Positions 1 to 11,189 of a stretch of 64,000 bases of DNA are shown piece by piece. The position numbers were made by a program, and so were the translations under genes. The DNA is taken from NCBI GenBank assembly GCA_049724395.1, contig JAUGWO010000059.1:237196-301195 (forward strand). Direction: 5' to 3'. The stretch comes from Spongospora subterranea f. sp. subterranea (Eukaryota; Endomyxa: Phytomyxea; Phytomyxea; Plasmodiophorida). Position 1 is the first letter of the stretch, and every line of letters starts with the position of its first letter. The notes under the pieces are model-generated. The model was not told where the DNA came from. It worked only from the letters and a program-made list of their open reading frames with translations, and did not search any database.

Positions 1-159
1 TTTTGACGAAGCATGAACCATCGATGAATATTTCATTCTCAAAAGAGGGGAAAAAGTGATCAGATCTCTGCACAAGCATAAGCGCCAACGAAAGCTTAAC
101 AGAATATTCAATCATTGCAGTTGTTTTGCTTTGATTCAAATCATAGTAGGAAGACAATT

Positions 160-1045
160 TGATTAGAAGGCGATCGTCAGATTTTTTAGGCCAAAAGGAT
201 CTGGCAGATTCATTTTGGTGTCCCAGTTTTTGTGCCAGTAACCATGGGAATATGGAAGTTTTGCTGACGAATGAGATCGCTGAAGCATTCCCAGAAATCA
301 CAGCTTTCGGATTAGTTGGCTCAACCATTGCAACTCTCAACTTGATAAAGCCAGGAAAAAACGCAGATGGATATTGGGACCAACAGGGATCTTGTGGAGC
401 AGACGAAGTTAGCGCTGATTGTCTTTCGGGTGCTTTATCCTAATTCCAAGCCAGCTTTCGCTTTCGATAACTCCCAAAATTATCGAGGCTGATGGGCTTG
501 TTGCTTCAAGGTTAAATCTGTCCGATGGTGGAAAGAATGTAGCTCCTGTGAGGTAAGGATGGTATGTTTCCAATGGAGAACGGGTTACTCAAGACATTTA
601 GTTTACCGGTGAGTCGGGTCATGCAATCAACGGCCTTGTCCAAAAAGGAATTCGTCAAATTCTTACCGAAAGGTGCCCTTGGCCCACTTCTGGGATGAGC
701 CTGAACGATGCGCGTTAACTGCTGTCGAGCCAACCCGGTTTCTCGTCGCAAAAAGACTGGTAAAAGAGGCAGTGTCAAGCGGAGGAGGCATTATCATTTT
801 TTACCCCAAGTTTCACCCGAAGTTCAACTGGATCGAAATGTTTTGGGGCGGAACGAAAAAGTACACTCGAAAGCACTGCACTTATTCGTTGAAAGTGACA
901 ACGATTGCCACGATGAGAAGGTTTGCCAGAAAATCGTTCCGGTATATGGATGCTTATCGGGAGAAGAATGGGATATTTCTCAACCCGGCAAGTTGAATAT
1001 GCTGTCACGAAATATCGCTCGCACAGGACTATTTCTCAATCAGAG
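160..1045 (+). pseudogene. Decayed DDE-type transposase (copy A, catalytic and C-terminal part)
   Basis: This is a remnant of a DDE-superfamily (Tc1-like, DDE_3) transposase, which would cut and join transposon DNA in the nucleus. Read across three forward frames it keeps the family's order of blocks: 'KPGKNADGYW' near 345-380, an aspartate block 'FAFDNSQNY' near 455-480, 'RLNLSDGGKNV' near 510-540, then 'FYPKFHPKFNWIEMFWG' at 800-850 (the Glu is the expected third catalytic residue) and 'RFARKSFRYMDAY' near 920-955, followed by 'EYAVTKYRSHR' at about 997-1030. Several frameshifts and stops break it, so it is not functional. The family assignment rests on remembered motif order, not on a search. 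Confidence 0.6.
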
Positions 1046-1239
1046 TGGGTTTGAAATTGTCCAAGGTGACGCAAGTGAGACGGTTTGCCAGATTGCGCCC
1101 GGAATAATTCGATCTGGAATTTTCTTGTAAATGCGATTGCAGTCATTAAACCTGGGTTTGTGAAAAATGTGACCGAGTTTTTTTCAAAATCTGAACCATT
1201 CTGCGCATTTTATACACAATCTCACAATCGCTTGTAATT

Positions 1240-2216
1240 ATGCCACGACTGAACAAGCGCGCCGTTGCCGCTAAGGACGCGAGAGATGTGACGGCCATGA
1301 AGCGTGCTATCTCATCAACCATTTCGACGATTACAGCTGATGCGGGTGTCCCCGTTCAGCTGTCTGATAAGGACCTATCTGATCACAAAGACCAACCAGA
1401 CAACGAATCGCCTTGGGAAGAAGACGTCGGCTCGTCTGAGTACTGGTCGGACAGCGAATCCGATCAAAATCAACCTGTGTCATCTGCGCCGGTGCATGCT
1501 TTTCCATCGGGCGCATATAAACGTCGCCGACGATACGATGGAACTAACCAAAGAACAAGGTACAGGAAAATGAAAGCATCAGGAAAACTCTTCCAAAATA
1601 ATTACAGCATTTTGGACTCTTTACAACGGAATTCTGAATCAGCAATGGCCACACCCTCGAATGAGGACATAAGGCTGCCGTCTGCCGACGGCGACATGGC
1701 CACCCCTTGTTTGGAGATGAGTATTTTGACGAGATCCTGGGTGCTGGTGTTGTACCTTCATCAGGTACATCGGAATATGGTTGCATTATATTTACCGAGG
1801 AGGACGAGAAACTTCTGAAGGACTCGATCAAGCAGAGGCAGAATTTGGCAACTCAAGGGTAGTTGAATTAGAGTTACACTCTATCTTTTACAATTCATCC
1901 TAATTGGGCGATGAAGGTGAATGCATTGTCATGGTCAGGGCAATCGAGCACTTTTTTACGACAGCACGTGGGAAAACAGATGAGCATCAGCAAGGCTTCA
2001 TCGTTGACCACTGTTAACATCTTGAACACGAGTAGCTTATATCGGGCACGCAAGGTTCGGGAGAACGGTGGCCTGACAGGGCGATTGGCTGGTTTCGCAA
2101 CGCGTAAGTATCGATCACATCGACGTCTCCCCGACTCGATTTCCGTCGATGAACTGCGTTTGGAGTTTGAGGAGAAGAACGAGCGTCGTGTTGCACGATT
2201 AGCGTCTACATAAAGT
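1240..2216 (+). pseudogene. Decayed DDE-type transposase (copy B, N-terminus plus extreme C-terminus)
   Basis: An ATG at 1240 opens a frame with an acidic, Ser-rich stretch followed by a basic block 'YKRRRRYDGTNQRTRYRK' near 1515-1570. That is the layout expected at the N-terminus of the transposase seen in copy A. The frame runs to 1818 but loses coding character after about 1640. A C-terminal block 'RKYRSHRRLPDS' follows at about 2105-2140, matching the end of copy A. The catalytic middle is missing, so this is an internally deleted copy lying directly downstream of copy A in the same orientation. Whether both pieces come from one insertion is inference. Confidence 0.5.
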
Positions 2217-4942
2217 TCAAAACTGTTCTTGAACTCCGACAAATCCGCTTCCAATCACATTACGAAATGCCCACGCTCAACAATCGGCGACTTTATTGCA
2301 GTGCAAACTTCCCCATGTTATATCTTTGAAAGTAAAGCTGTTCAGAAGTCGGTTTTTGGCTCATTGGAACCGGCTCGTCGAGATCTTTCATTTGGTGTAT
2401 TTTTTTTCTTTATGTACCCTTTTTTACCATAGTGCCAATTTTGAAAAACGGCTGTTTTTCACATCGCTACTCCATCATGGATTTTGTCCGTTGGCGAAAA
2501 AAAACTTGTCGAATTGTTTCTATTTGATAAGGGCTAACGACCTCCAGCCTCGAATGTTGGGCAATCTGTATATCGAAATCCATGAAACCCGTGCCGCGCA
2601 CCATACATTATCCGAGAACGGACGAGTCTCGGCTGCAACCCCACACTGTATAGGAGTATTAATAGCACAGACAAGCCGACGGAATTGAAAGGATCAAAAA
2701 GTGCGAAATCACCAGTGGGGCCCCGTTTAAACGACTGGATCAAAAGAATTCGATTCAATCAAAGGACCCGTCATTCAATGACTGGTGGAAGCCGGCTCCT
2801 CAGCTCGTGCTTCCTTCGCGCGTTGCTGAAGTCGGATGCGCAGCGAGGCTTGCAGTACCGACATCAACTGAGAATATCGCTTACACAAGTTAACCAATTG
2901 GAGAAACTCTGCCGGAACGTGGATATCTTGACAGCTTCCATGCCGTTGTCAACAACTCCATGAATTGGTTGATATTACAGTCGACTTTTTAAAAAATTTG
3001 TCATTTACACGGTTTTTTTGGACAAGCATTTGACCTTTTTGTGTGCCCCGATTGTAGGCAAGTGTTTTTGCGTCCTTTCGCAGCGAGTGCTGTGTTTGCC
3101 TTCTCATCATCTTTGACAATGGCAACGGAATGGTCAATGTTATCCACCTTGATGTGGCAGAATCAACAATAGCGATGCTAATCAGAATACACAACAAGAT
3201 TACCAGCTGTTCCCTCTTTGAGAGTGTAGAAGACGATCCTTGACAGCTTGCATTACTCCTCAAGATTCAGGGAGTGAAATCATGCTCGCCCGTTGTTAAC
3301 TAGATCGTTATACACAGAAAACCCACTCAAAGGAACGACATTTGTTCGAATAATGGCATAGAAATGACAGCCCCATTCCTTCGTTGAATATATGCGGCCC
3401 ATTAACTGCCAATAACGACCGTTTACCGTCATGACTTCATGACATCGGAGTTCGTCGTCGAATGGATATCATTCTTGGGAGGTATGGCGGCGACAGTACT
3501 ACCGAGTATGCATCGACTTGTTCTCATCGCAACAATGAGCTAATCGCTTCAGGGATTTTGATGACATTTCCGAAGCCGATGCCACTTCTGTTGTCGATGA
3601 CTGTAGTTTTGAAGCTGTCGGGACGATTTTCGGGGTACGTTCTAATATCCTTTTTTGAACTGATTCCTTTTACTGAGTTGGAAACCTTGCCAGCTATCTT
3701 TGACCATGATGTTTTCAAGCATCGTTTCCGATTAGTTGATACAATGCTCGCGGAAGTCGCCTCTTGTGCTCTGTCTAAAGGGGTTACGATGGGAAAAAAT
3801 CCCAGGAATATGAATTTCGACTTCTTAGACAAGGTATTTGGCTACATGTCCATTTTCTAAAGGTATTTCATCATGTCGGTAGTCAGATAATCACTTAACC
3901 GTCATGGCTTTTTAAGAGCCGTTGCAAACAGAAAAAAATCATACAGAGCAGTCGCTACATTTCGGTTTGTCAGGCCTTTGCTTCAGAACAACTAAGGCTG
4001 ACTGCCTCCTCATTGACTCAATGCCGACATCGGTCCTGGAGCTAATGAGAATGGCGCAAGCAACTGCTTGAAATCTTGAGCAATGTGGAGCACAACGCGG
4101 ACCCAGAAATTGGGTCGCCATGTTTGCGATGTTAATCGGCATTGGAACAATTTCCAGGTTTGAGCGAGATCATGTCGCCAGTCTTTGGTTCTGATTTCCG
4201 TACAGGCAGATTTTTGAAACAATCCTATCCCTGCAGCAATGGTACATTCAGCCGTATATTCCTGCAAGCACCGACTATGAAGCGTCCTCGTCGTTGGGCG
4301 ACCTGGACGCTGAAATGGAAGCGCTAAATGCGGAGATGCATGTTCTTCTGGGATATGGTGATAACTTGTATTCACCTGAAGAAGTTTGTCTTGGAAAGCA
4401 AGTACCTCGGAAATATGCCCGTTTTACAGGCAATTTCATAAATAAGCGGTGGATGACGAAATCGGTCAACAATGTTCATTAAATTGCCTAAGTTCAATAT
4501 GCTCTGTCGGTTCGGGCACTATATCTGGGTTTTCTGTGATCATTATTCTCGTGAATTGCTTTGAAAAACCTACACGACTTCCAGCTCAAGTAAATGCAAT
4601 CGCTCGTAAAACGGGTATATTGCCGGAGACTTTATTTTCCAAGAAATACTTGGTTTGGTGAATGCACGTTATAACAATATCCCACGAGGGAAGGCATCAC
4701 CTCGTTCAGCGCCTTCATTTCATCAACGGAGCCGCCCATGAACGATGCGGAAGCTTCAGAGTCGGTGTCTGCCAGCAGAGTCTGGCTTAACATTTGCATA
4801 AGTCACTGGAAAATTCGTTGCTTGCTGGTAGATACTCAGAAATGAGTCCTGAATGTGCCATCGAACACTCAGAAATCTGGGCACCGAAAAGGGAGGGCGC
4901 GCTCCCTTCTCCAGGTAAGAAGTCTTGCACTGACGTGATCCG
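2217..4942. other. No supportable gene
   Basis: AT-rich sequence with only short frames on both strands. The longest are 2296-2688 (+), 3462-3860 (+, 132 codons) and 4294-4482 (+, acidic/leucine pattern). A minus-strand frame at 2949-3263 encodes a hydrophobic run 'LVILLCILISIAIVDSA' but has no ATG before it. I recognise none of these, and transposon debris is likely. Confidence 0.5.
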
Positions 4943-5470
4943 GGCCTCGTGGGATGAAGAGAAGGATGAATTCGTAGTTTCACAGCTACAGATTCAAATT
5001 CGATTGGGGTAAGCGAGCGGATTCAGGCTTGGAGGTCAGTAACCACACCCTTCAACGAGCGGTTCGCCGTTGTTTACTTGCAGGCACAACTGAAGTCGCG
5101 GCTCGATACAGTACGAAAAGGATGAGTTTTGTGAGTTGCGTTGACATATATTAATTGCTGCGATTCAATTTATAGTTGAGAAGAATTCAAAGAGTTTAAA
5201 TATTTGAAAGACAATTCCGGGTTCGGCTGGGATGACATTTTAGGGCTGCCAACGGCTCCGGATGATGCGGTTATTGAGGAATGATTGAGCTCAATGCCCT
5301 ACTCCACGTTTCTGACAAAAAACCTTCGACTTCCTTTCAGACTAACAACAAATTCACCGGAAATTCCAAACGGCGCGTTTCCATTGTTCGAGCAATTTTC
5401 CTGCCTGTTGGACGGCGCCCAGACGACTGGAAATTTGTGCCTTGGGACCGCCAATAACTGGCGGCGGACG
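4943..5470 (+). pseudogene. Myb/SANT-like DNA-binding protein remnant
   Basis: The forward frames encode a trihelix-like Myb/SANT domain of the kind that accompanies Harbinger transposons in fungi and related microbes. 'ASWDEEKDEF' lies at about 4945-4975, 'LQAQLKSRLDTVRK' near 5080-5120, and 'FKYLKDNSGFGWDD' near 5195-5240, then 'FPLFEQFSCLLDG' near 5375-5415. The last two blocks match in order the intact Myb gene at 9680-10715 ('AKLKNLSGFGWDD' then 'FDLLDELFNG'). Stops and frameshifts interrupt it, and a degenerate intron may lie near 5120-5190. Its job would have been to bind transposon ends or recruit the transposase. Family known by motif; function inferred. Confidence 0.55.
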
Positions 5471-5838
5471 CTCGTTTATGTGGGAAGAAAGAGATGAGGG
5501 TGTATCCTTGTCGCCGCGGGGAGAGAAAACCGATGCAGCTGACGAAGAAAATTGTTCAGGCGCATCTGGTACGGCCCGGAGAAAAGTCGTCTGACGTCAC
5601 AACGATCGGCAGGATTCGTTGTCGAAGTTGGTCGAATTGAAGATTGCCAAAACGAAAGACTCTAATCATGGTCCATTGACGCACGATGATCGTGTTGATA
5701 TTTTGATGGAGAACTACGATTACGATTACATGGACGGCGATGACTTGGCAACTCTAGCTGATGCCCATGGGAATGGTTGCAATGCGACAAGGTTCGAAAC
5801 TCTTTGGCGTTTTAGAAAAACGATTTCCGATTTTGATG
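5471..5838. other. No supportable gene
   Basis: Contains the tail of the Myb remnant and the start of an acidic forward frame (5619-5882) that has no ATG and no recognisable motif. It ends against the Copia remnant. Confidence 0.4.
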
Positions 5839-6830
5839 TCATCTCCAGAGTAGCCAATCACTTCGCAAGTCAAGATTGGTAACTCGCTCTGTTCTCTCTT
5901 CCCAAGTTTTGTGATCACTGAATGCTTCCAGCTCGTTATCGATTGCCTGCAGCCAATGCGTCTTTCGCTCTCCGTTCATTGCCTCTTCGTAAGATTGAGG
6001 TTCGTATGTGTCCTGATTTGTCGCCGTCGCCATTCTTTGGCCAATTGTGGTGAACTAGATTTCCATATCTCTCAGGTTGATTGCGAGTCCTTCTCTCATT
6101 TGTTGACATTCCTTTCATTAACCTCTCCCTTGTGATCGAATTCGTCACCATCAGAATTGACAACACCTTGCTTCCCAATGTCTTCGTCGTTATTATTGTC
6201 AGCAGCTTATCGTTATCATCCTTGCTACTCTCAGTTTCAGCTTCTTCCAGTTGGCAGTCTTCCTCTTGACCCTGATCTGGAACTTCGTCATCTTGCGAAA
6301 AAACAAATTTCTTGAGATCGGTTACCAAACCCGGTTTCATTAATGATCACATCCCGATGATCGGTGACCTTGCCAGCAAAATTGTCAAGTAAGCGATATC
6401 CCTTTTGGTTTGAGGAGTATCCTACAAACATATATTTCTTGGACTTCGCTTCCGCCTTTGTCCTGTGGGTTTCTTGGAATATGAGCTTATGCGTCACCTT
6501 CGAAAATATGAACGGTCGGGCACCGATTGCTTTAACCGCTCGTGAGGGGTTGGTGGACGTGTCTGCAGGATGTGGACATAGATTCCAGATATGTGTTGCC
6601 GTGAGGATGGCGAGCCCATAAACCGTCTAGGCAGCATCACCGTTTGTATCATCGCTCGAGCTGAGTCCATGATGATACGATGTCCCCGCTCAGCTAGATC
6701 TTGTTCAGGAACATTCAAATGAAACTCTCTTCCTTCAGTCTTAAGAAAGCTAACAAACTCAGCAAATATACACTCGGCTGCGTTATCACCATGTAGGATC
6801 TTGATTTTTCTTGTTCCGGAGGCGCTTCAT
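5839..6830 (-). pseudogene. Ty1/Copia pol remnant (integrase end to start of reverse transcriptase)
   Basis: Reading leftward on the minus strand, three blocks follow the Copia order. The end of the integrase core 'RIIMDSARAMIQTVMLP' is at about 6700-6615. The post-core segment 'KKYMFVGYSSNQKGYRL' is near 6440-6385, followed by 'RDVIINETGF'. The entry to the reverse transcriptase 'PQSYEEAMNG' with 'WLQAIDNELEAFSDHKTW' is at about 6000-5905. The frames do not connect, and gag, the integrase N-terminus and the RT catalytic core are absent. It is a truncated, dead copy wedged between a Myb remnant and a DDE transposase remnant. Confidence 0.7.
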
Positions 6831-6861
6831 TTTTACGTCAATGAGTCGTATTTGACTGCAA

Positions 6862-8082
6862 GTGGGTTCGGGCACGGTGTGCTTCAAAACGGCTCGACGA
6901 TGGCTGCACGATCTGGGCTTCAAGCGCCATAACCGTAAAACTGGCGTTGATTACGACGGGCACGATCGTGAGGACGTTCAGAATTATTTGCACAAGGTGG
7001 ACATATTAGTGATGGGGGGGCCTCGAGCCACGTCGTCGCCTATATTTTGGTGATCAGAGATGGACAAGGTCATCGAGAGGGAAGACAGGTCCCGGCCTGA
7101 AATCCGCCTTGCTTTCCATTACGAACACATTTTCCATCAGAATGACATCGTCAAGCATCATTATGCGAAGGATGGCGATCAGGAGCTTCCGAGGAAAGGC
7201 GCAGGGCGATTTGGGCATGTTTCCGACTTCAGGACGGAAGAATTCGGCTTCCTTGATCGGCAAAAACATGCGGCCCCGAAAAAACTTGAAGCTTTACTCC
7301 AAGGTGGACTTTTCCCGAGCAACCTCAGATCGCGGGTCATTATCGACCCTGGCAAGAATTACGACGCCTGGTGGGACTGCGAACAGCTTTTGAAGCAGAC
7401 GGAGCATTTCCTTGATATTTTTTTTCAAAATCGTCCATACCAGCGATATCGTTAACATAGTATTCGATTGTTCATCCAGCCATCAGGCGTTTGCTACTGA
7501 TGCCCTGGGCGGCTCTTGGATGAACATGAAACCAGGAGGAAAACAGCCGAAAATGAGAGAAACATCGTTCCGTCGAAGTCAGCGATCGTCATCTTGCAAT
7601 CGATCAGCAACACATTGTTTCTCATTCCATGGTTTATCCACAAGTTGACCCAGTATATCCAGGAAAACCGAAAGGCATGCTGGCAGTTGCCCGCGAACGT
7701 GGATTAGTCGGCATGAACGAAGCGAAGGTTAAGTTGTGCATGTCGTGCAAGAAAAACACAGAGCGGGATCCTGATATTACCAACTGCTGTCTGTCAGGCA
7801 TGTTGGCCGTCGAGCAGGATTTTTTCAACAGGAAATCCGCCTTGAAAAGACTCATCAGCAGGCCAGGTCATGTCTGCACTTTTTTACCGAAATTTCATTG
7901 TGAGCTGAACCCCATCGGTTGCGCATGGGGCCATTCGATGGTCGTTTGCCGGCGAGACTGTGATTACAGTTTGCCAAATCTCATGCAGCGAGTCCCCGCT
8001 GGCTCGTGACTCGATTCCAATCGCCACGATCCCGCGGTGGTTCCGTCGGACACACCGATTGTTCGACGCTTACAAACGCGGT
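6862..8082 (+). pseudogene. Decayed DDE-type transposase (copy C)
   Basis: A third copy of the DDE transposase family. It keeps the N-terminal 'TARRWLHDLGFKRHNRKTG' at about 6890-6950, 'VIIDPGKNYDAWWD' at 7335-7380, a 'FDCSSSHQAFATDAL' aspartate block at 7465-7510, 'MNMKPGGKQPKMRET' at 7520-7565, and 'FLPKFHCELNPIGCAWG' at 7880-7930. The usual Glu after 'NPI' is replaced by Gly. The C-terminal block 'RRTHRLFDAYKRG' can be read up to about 8080, where the sequence joins the Harbinger inverted-repeat arm. At least three frameshifts break it. The abrupt end shows that the Harbinger arm was joined inside or at the end of this copy. Confidence 0.65.
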
Positions 8083-8952
8083 TTGGGATGAAGCGGTGAA
8101 GAAGCTTGCCGAGGCAGGAGCGCATTATCATCGATCGCAGCTGAAATCGCGGGCAGCAATTGTAAATTATCAATTGCAGCAGCAACCTTTGCCTGATCGC
8201 TCTTTTCTGTTGCAGTTGAAAAAAAAACACGATGTAGTGGCGAAGCTGAAGAACTTATCAGGTTTCGGATGGGACGATGTTTTGTTCAAAGCTCTTGCAT
8301 CAGATGATGTCTGGGAGGCATACATATTGGTAAATCACATATTTTATCTATTGAATGTTATTTCAATGTTAGGTGTAGGCTCATCCAGAAGCCAAAGAAT
8401 TCCGGCATTCTGGTCTAGCCTGTTTCGACTTGCTAGACGAGCTGTTTAATGGAACTATTGCCTCGGGTCAACACGTAGCGACCAATCTGGATGTCTCGAC
8501 AGGGTTTTTCAACTTTAACGAAAACTTTCCGGTACGCGAAGATAATCCTCCTGCCTCCAATTACAGCCGCCGTCCAGTTCTTGAAAATAGCTGCAGTTCA
8601 TCCGACAGCCCTGTCCTTGACATAGATTTCACTACGCCTTCCAACGTGAGATTCGGTCAGAAGGTTCAGCGTCTTTCTACTCCCAAGACTGTATCAGAGC
8701 AACGCTCGCATCCCTCTATTGAGCCGCGGATCCGCCAAACGGGTGCCAACGTTCTGGCCCAGGCAATCGATAAAATGACCAATATCGCAGAACGTGAGTT
8801 TCTCGCGAATTCACAGTCTTGACAACCCGCCTCGGAGCGTTCGATTGTCTTGCGTCAAGACCCACCGCTGTGCAACGATTTTACAGAAGAGGAGTTGCTG
8901 CAGGCATTACACCAGAAGAATTTTCGACAACATCATCGCAATCAAAGTTGCC
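8083..8952 (+). pseudogene. Truncated inverted copy of the Harbinger Myb/SANT-like gene
   Basis: This is the left arm of a large inverted repeat and holds, on the plus strand, a copy of the Myb/SANT-like gene at 9680-10715. It starts at the codons for 'WDEAVKKLAEAG', so the first part of the gene is missing. It keeps the same intron (GTAAAT...GTGTAG at about 8330-8378). A deletion of roughly 15 nt lies near 8815-8830, where the right arm has an extra stretch encoding part of 'HRPADVLAPAS'; this creates a stop at 8822. A few single-base differences separate the arms, so the duplication is not brand new. Confidence 0.75.
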
Positions 8953-9678
8953 CTCTTGGCTATTAGCTTCTTGGTTGGCTTGTTGCTCCCAATAATCTCC
9001 CGCCCCTCCTTTTATTCGGATAAAATTATGGACACCACATAGTGAAATCACAAGATAAATCTGGAACGCCCGGGAGTATTCCATGGCGCTTGTTAGGACC
9101 GGAAACCTGTTCTTCAAAATGCCGAAGATTCTCTCAATTACATTTCGTAACTCTGCGTGGCGAACGTTGAAAAGCTCTTTGGCATTCTGTCGCCTGATAA
9201 CATTGCGAATCGATTTACTGAATTAGAAGATATCAGGCGCTTACTTCTGCGTGCCCTGAGCCCATTCTTTCAAGTGATATCGGACCCCAAGATATGCAGT
9301 CAATAATGTTCTTGACAAACCATAGCCTGCGTCGCCCAGATCAAAGAGTTCAGTTCCAGAAGGTATTTTGAGTCCTTTGCTAAGACCATCCTGATAAACT
9401 TTGGCATCCGCCGCTGTACCTTCCCATCCGGCCAACACGAAGGTAAAGAGAAGGTCAAAATTACAAGCAGCAAGGACGTTCTGTGTCACACCCTTTCTGC
9501 CTCGGCTTGACGCACATTCGCTTTGAGGCAAATATATAGGTAAATGTGTGCCATCCAGCGCCACACGACAGTATTGAAAGTATGGGAAATACTTTTCTGA
9601 AGAACGTATTCTTCTGGGCGTCTGGCATGTATCCGCGTCTGGTAGGCGAATGAGCTTGGATGCTAAACGCTTTGGCAC
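8881..9678 (-). pseudogene. Harbinger/PIF transposase, catalytic C-terminal part
   Basis: A DDE_Tnp_4-type nuclease fragment. Minus-strand reading gives 'CRVALDGTHLPIYLPQSE' with the first catalytic Asp, then 'FVLAGWEGTAADAKVYQD' with the second, 'FDLGDAGYGLS', and 'GVRYHLKEWAQG'. After a candidate 27-nt intron (9218-9244, GTAAGC...TTCAG) the frame resumes with 'RRQNAKELFNVRHAEL' and 'RNVIERIFG', which holds the catalytic Glu. All three catalytic acids are therefore present. The frame then runs into the inverted-repeat arm and stops at 8881, so the natural C-terminus may be altered. The N-terminal part lies 1.2 kb away at 10913-11187 with the Myb gene between, so the gene is split. Confidence 0.75.
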
Positions 9679-9679
9679 C

Positions 9680-10715
9680 TCACATCAATGGTCCATGCAT
9701 CAAAGCGTTTAGGCAACTTTGATTGCGATGATGTTGTCGAAAATTCTTCTGGTGTAATGCCTGCAGCAACTCCTCTTCTGTAAAATCGTTGCACAGCGGT
9801 GGGTCTTGAAGCAAGACAATCAAACGCTCCGAGGCGGGTGCCAAGACATCCGCTGGGCGGTGTTGTGAATTCGCGAGAAACTTACGTTCTGCGATATTGG
9901 TCATTTTGTCGATTGCCTGGGCCAGAACGTTGGCACCCGTTTGGCGGATCCGCGGCTCAATAGAGGGATGCGAGCGTTGCTCTGATACAGTCTTGGGAGT
10001 AGAACGACGCTGAACCTTCTGACCGAATCTCACGTTGGAAGGCGTAGTGAAATCTATGTCAAGGACAGGGCTGTCGGATGAACTGCAGCTATTTTCAAGA
10101 ACTGGACGGCGGCTGTAATTGGAGGCAGGAGGATTATCTTCGCGTACCGGAAAGTTTTCGATAAAGTTGAAAAACCCTGTCGAGACATCCAGATTGGTCG
10201 CTACGTGTTGACCCGAGGCAATAGTTCCATTAAACAGCTCGTCTAGCAAGTCGAAACAGGCTAGACCAGAATGCCGGAATTCTTTGGCTTCTGGATGAGC
10301 CTACACCTAACATTGGAATAACATTCAATAGATAAAATATGTGATTTACCAATATGTATGCCTCCCAGACATCATCTGATGCAAGAGCTTTGAACAAAAC
10401 ATCGTCCCATCCGAAACCTGATAAGTTCTTCAGCTTCGCCACTACATCGTATTTTTTTTTCAACTGCAACAGAAAAGAGCGATCAGGCAAAGGTTGCTGC
10501 TGCAATTGATAATTTACAATTGCTGCCCGCGATTTCAGCTGCGATCGATGATACTGCGCTCCTGCCTCGGCAAGCTTCTTCACCGCTTCATCCCAAGACT
10601 CCGTCTTGAAGCCGGAATCGGCTCGTTTTCCCAGAACGTTAGCCTGGTAAATCATTTCGGTGATCCAGATTCTGTCTTTCACAGAATCCCAGGTGGCGCG
10701 ATTTGGATTCCCCAT
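9680..10715 (-). CDS. Myb/SANT-like DNA-binding protein of Harbinger element
   Basis: Predicted two-exon gene: exon 1 10715-10350, intron 10301-10349 (49 nt, GTAAAT...GTGTAG), exon 2 10300-9680, giving 328 residues. I chose the ATG at 10715 because it directly precedes the domain start 'NRATWDSVKDRIWITEM'; an upstream in-frame ATG at 10784 adds no domain sequence. The domain runs over residues ~5-140: 'WDSVKDRIW', 'LKSRAAIVNYQLQQ', 'LKNLSGFGWDD', and after splicing 'AHPEAKEFRHSGLACFDLL'. The remainder is Ser/Asp-rich and of unknown role. Harbinger elements encode such a partner, which in known cases binds element ends and imports the transposase. Splicing restores a continuous domain across the exon junction, which supports the intron. 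The last ~10 residues lie beyond the repeat arm and may be aberrant. Confidence 0.75.
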
Positions 10716-10912
10716 ATCGGAAGCGGCAACGATTGTCACTACCACTGTACGAAGGATGAGGCTCTGACCCACGGACCAAAACATCCAATATCACGAAAAT
10801 ATTCAGCTCCGGACCAGGAGTATTTTTTATCATGATATTCAACGATATATCATGATATTTCCACGCAATATGTGGCATCCAGACGGGATATCCGGAACTG
10901 GTTAGAACATAC

Positions 10913-11187
10913 CTTGTTATCGTCTCCCCAGAATGTTGAAACTGCTCCTGCATGTTGCGGCTGAATGCTCTCTGGCCGGAGAAGTAGAGAAATATGGCCA
11001 GCTGCGCTTCCACAGCGACACATTTGGTGTCAGAAAGTCCTATTTCCCTCAACTCCCTCACAAGAGCCTGGAACACCGGGAGAAACATTCGAAACATGTC
11101 GTTGATTCTATGACTATTGCCATGAATTACTTCCTGCACCCATGCACGTCCAGTCCTTACGGACGTATGATAGGGCACTTTATACAA
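10913..11187 (-). pseudogene. Harbinger/PIF transposase, N-terminal exon
   Basis: The minus strand encodes the typical N-terminal segment of Harbinger transposases: 'PYHTSVRTGRAWVQEV', 'RINDMFRMFLPVFQAL', 'VEAQLAIFLYFSGQ', and 'NMQEQFQHSGETITR'. It ends at a strong donor (AAG|GTATGT at 10912/10913). The frame is open upstream of 11187 without an ATG, so a 5' exon is likely missing or uncalled. The next exon, which should lead to the catalytic block, is not found before the Myb gene. The catalytic block appears only at 9678. The element has been rearranged and the transposase is probably dead. Confidence 0.7.
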
Positions 11188-11189
11188 AA

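Larger units (their letters stand above)
8083..10596. repeat. Large inverted repeat around a Harbinger transposase fragment
   Basis: Arms lie at 8083-8952 and 9712-10596, reverse complements of one another apart from scattered substitutions and about 15 nt of net length difference. The 759-nt spacer (8953-9711) holds the catalytic part of the Harbinger transposase. The outer edges are 'ttggg' against 'cccaa'; the inner edges are at the codons for the end of the Myb protein. It would form a long hairpin if transcribed. Confidence 0.85.

Noticed and set aside
2949-3263. Small secreted protein on the minus strand
   Set aside because: It has a hydrophobic stretch but no ATG upstream in frame and no similarity to the secreted family.
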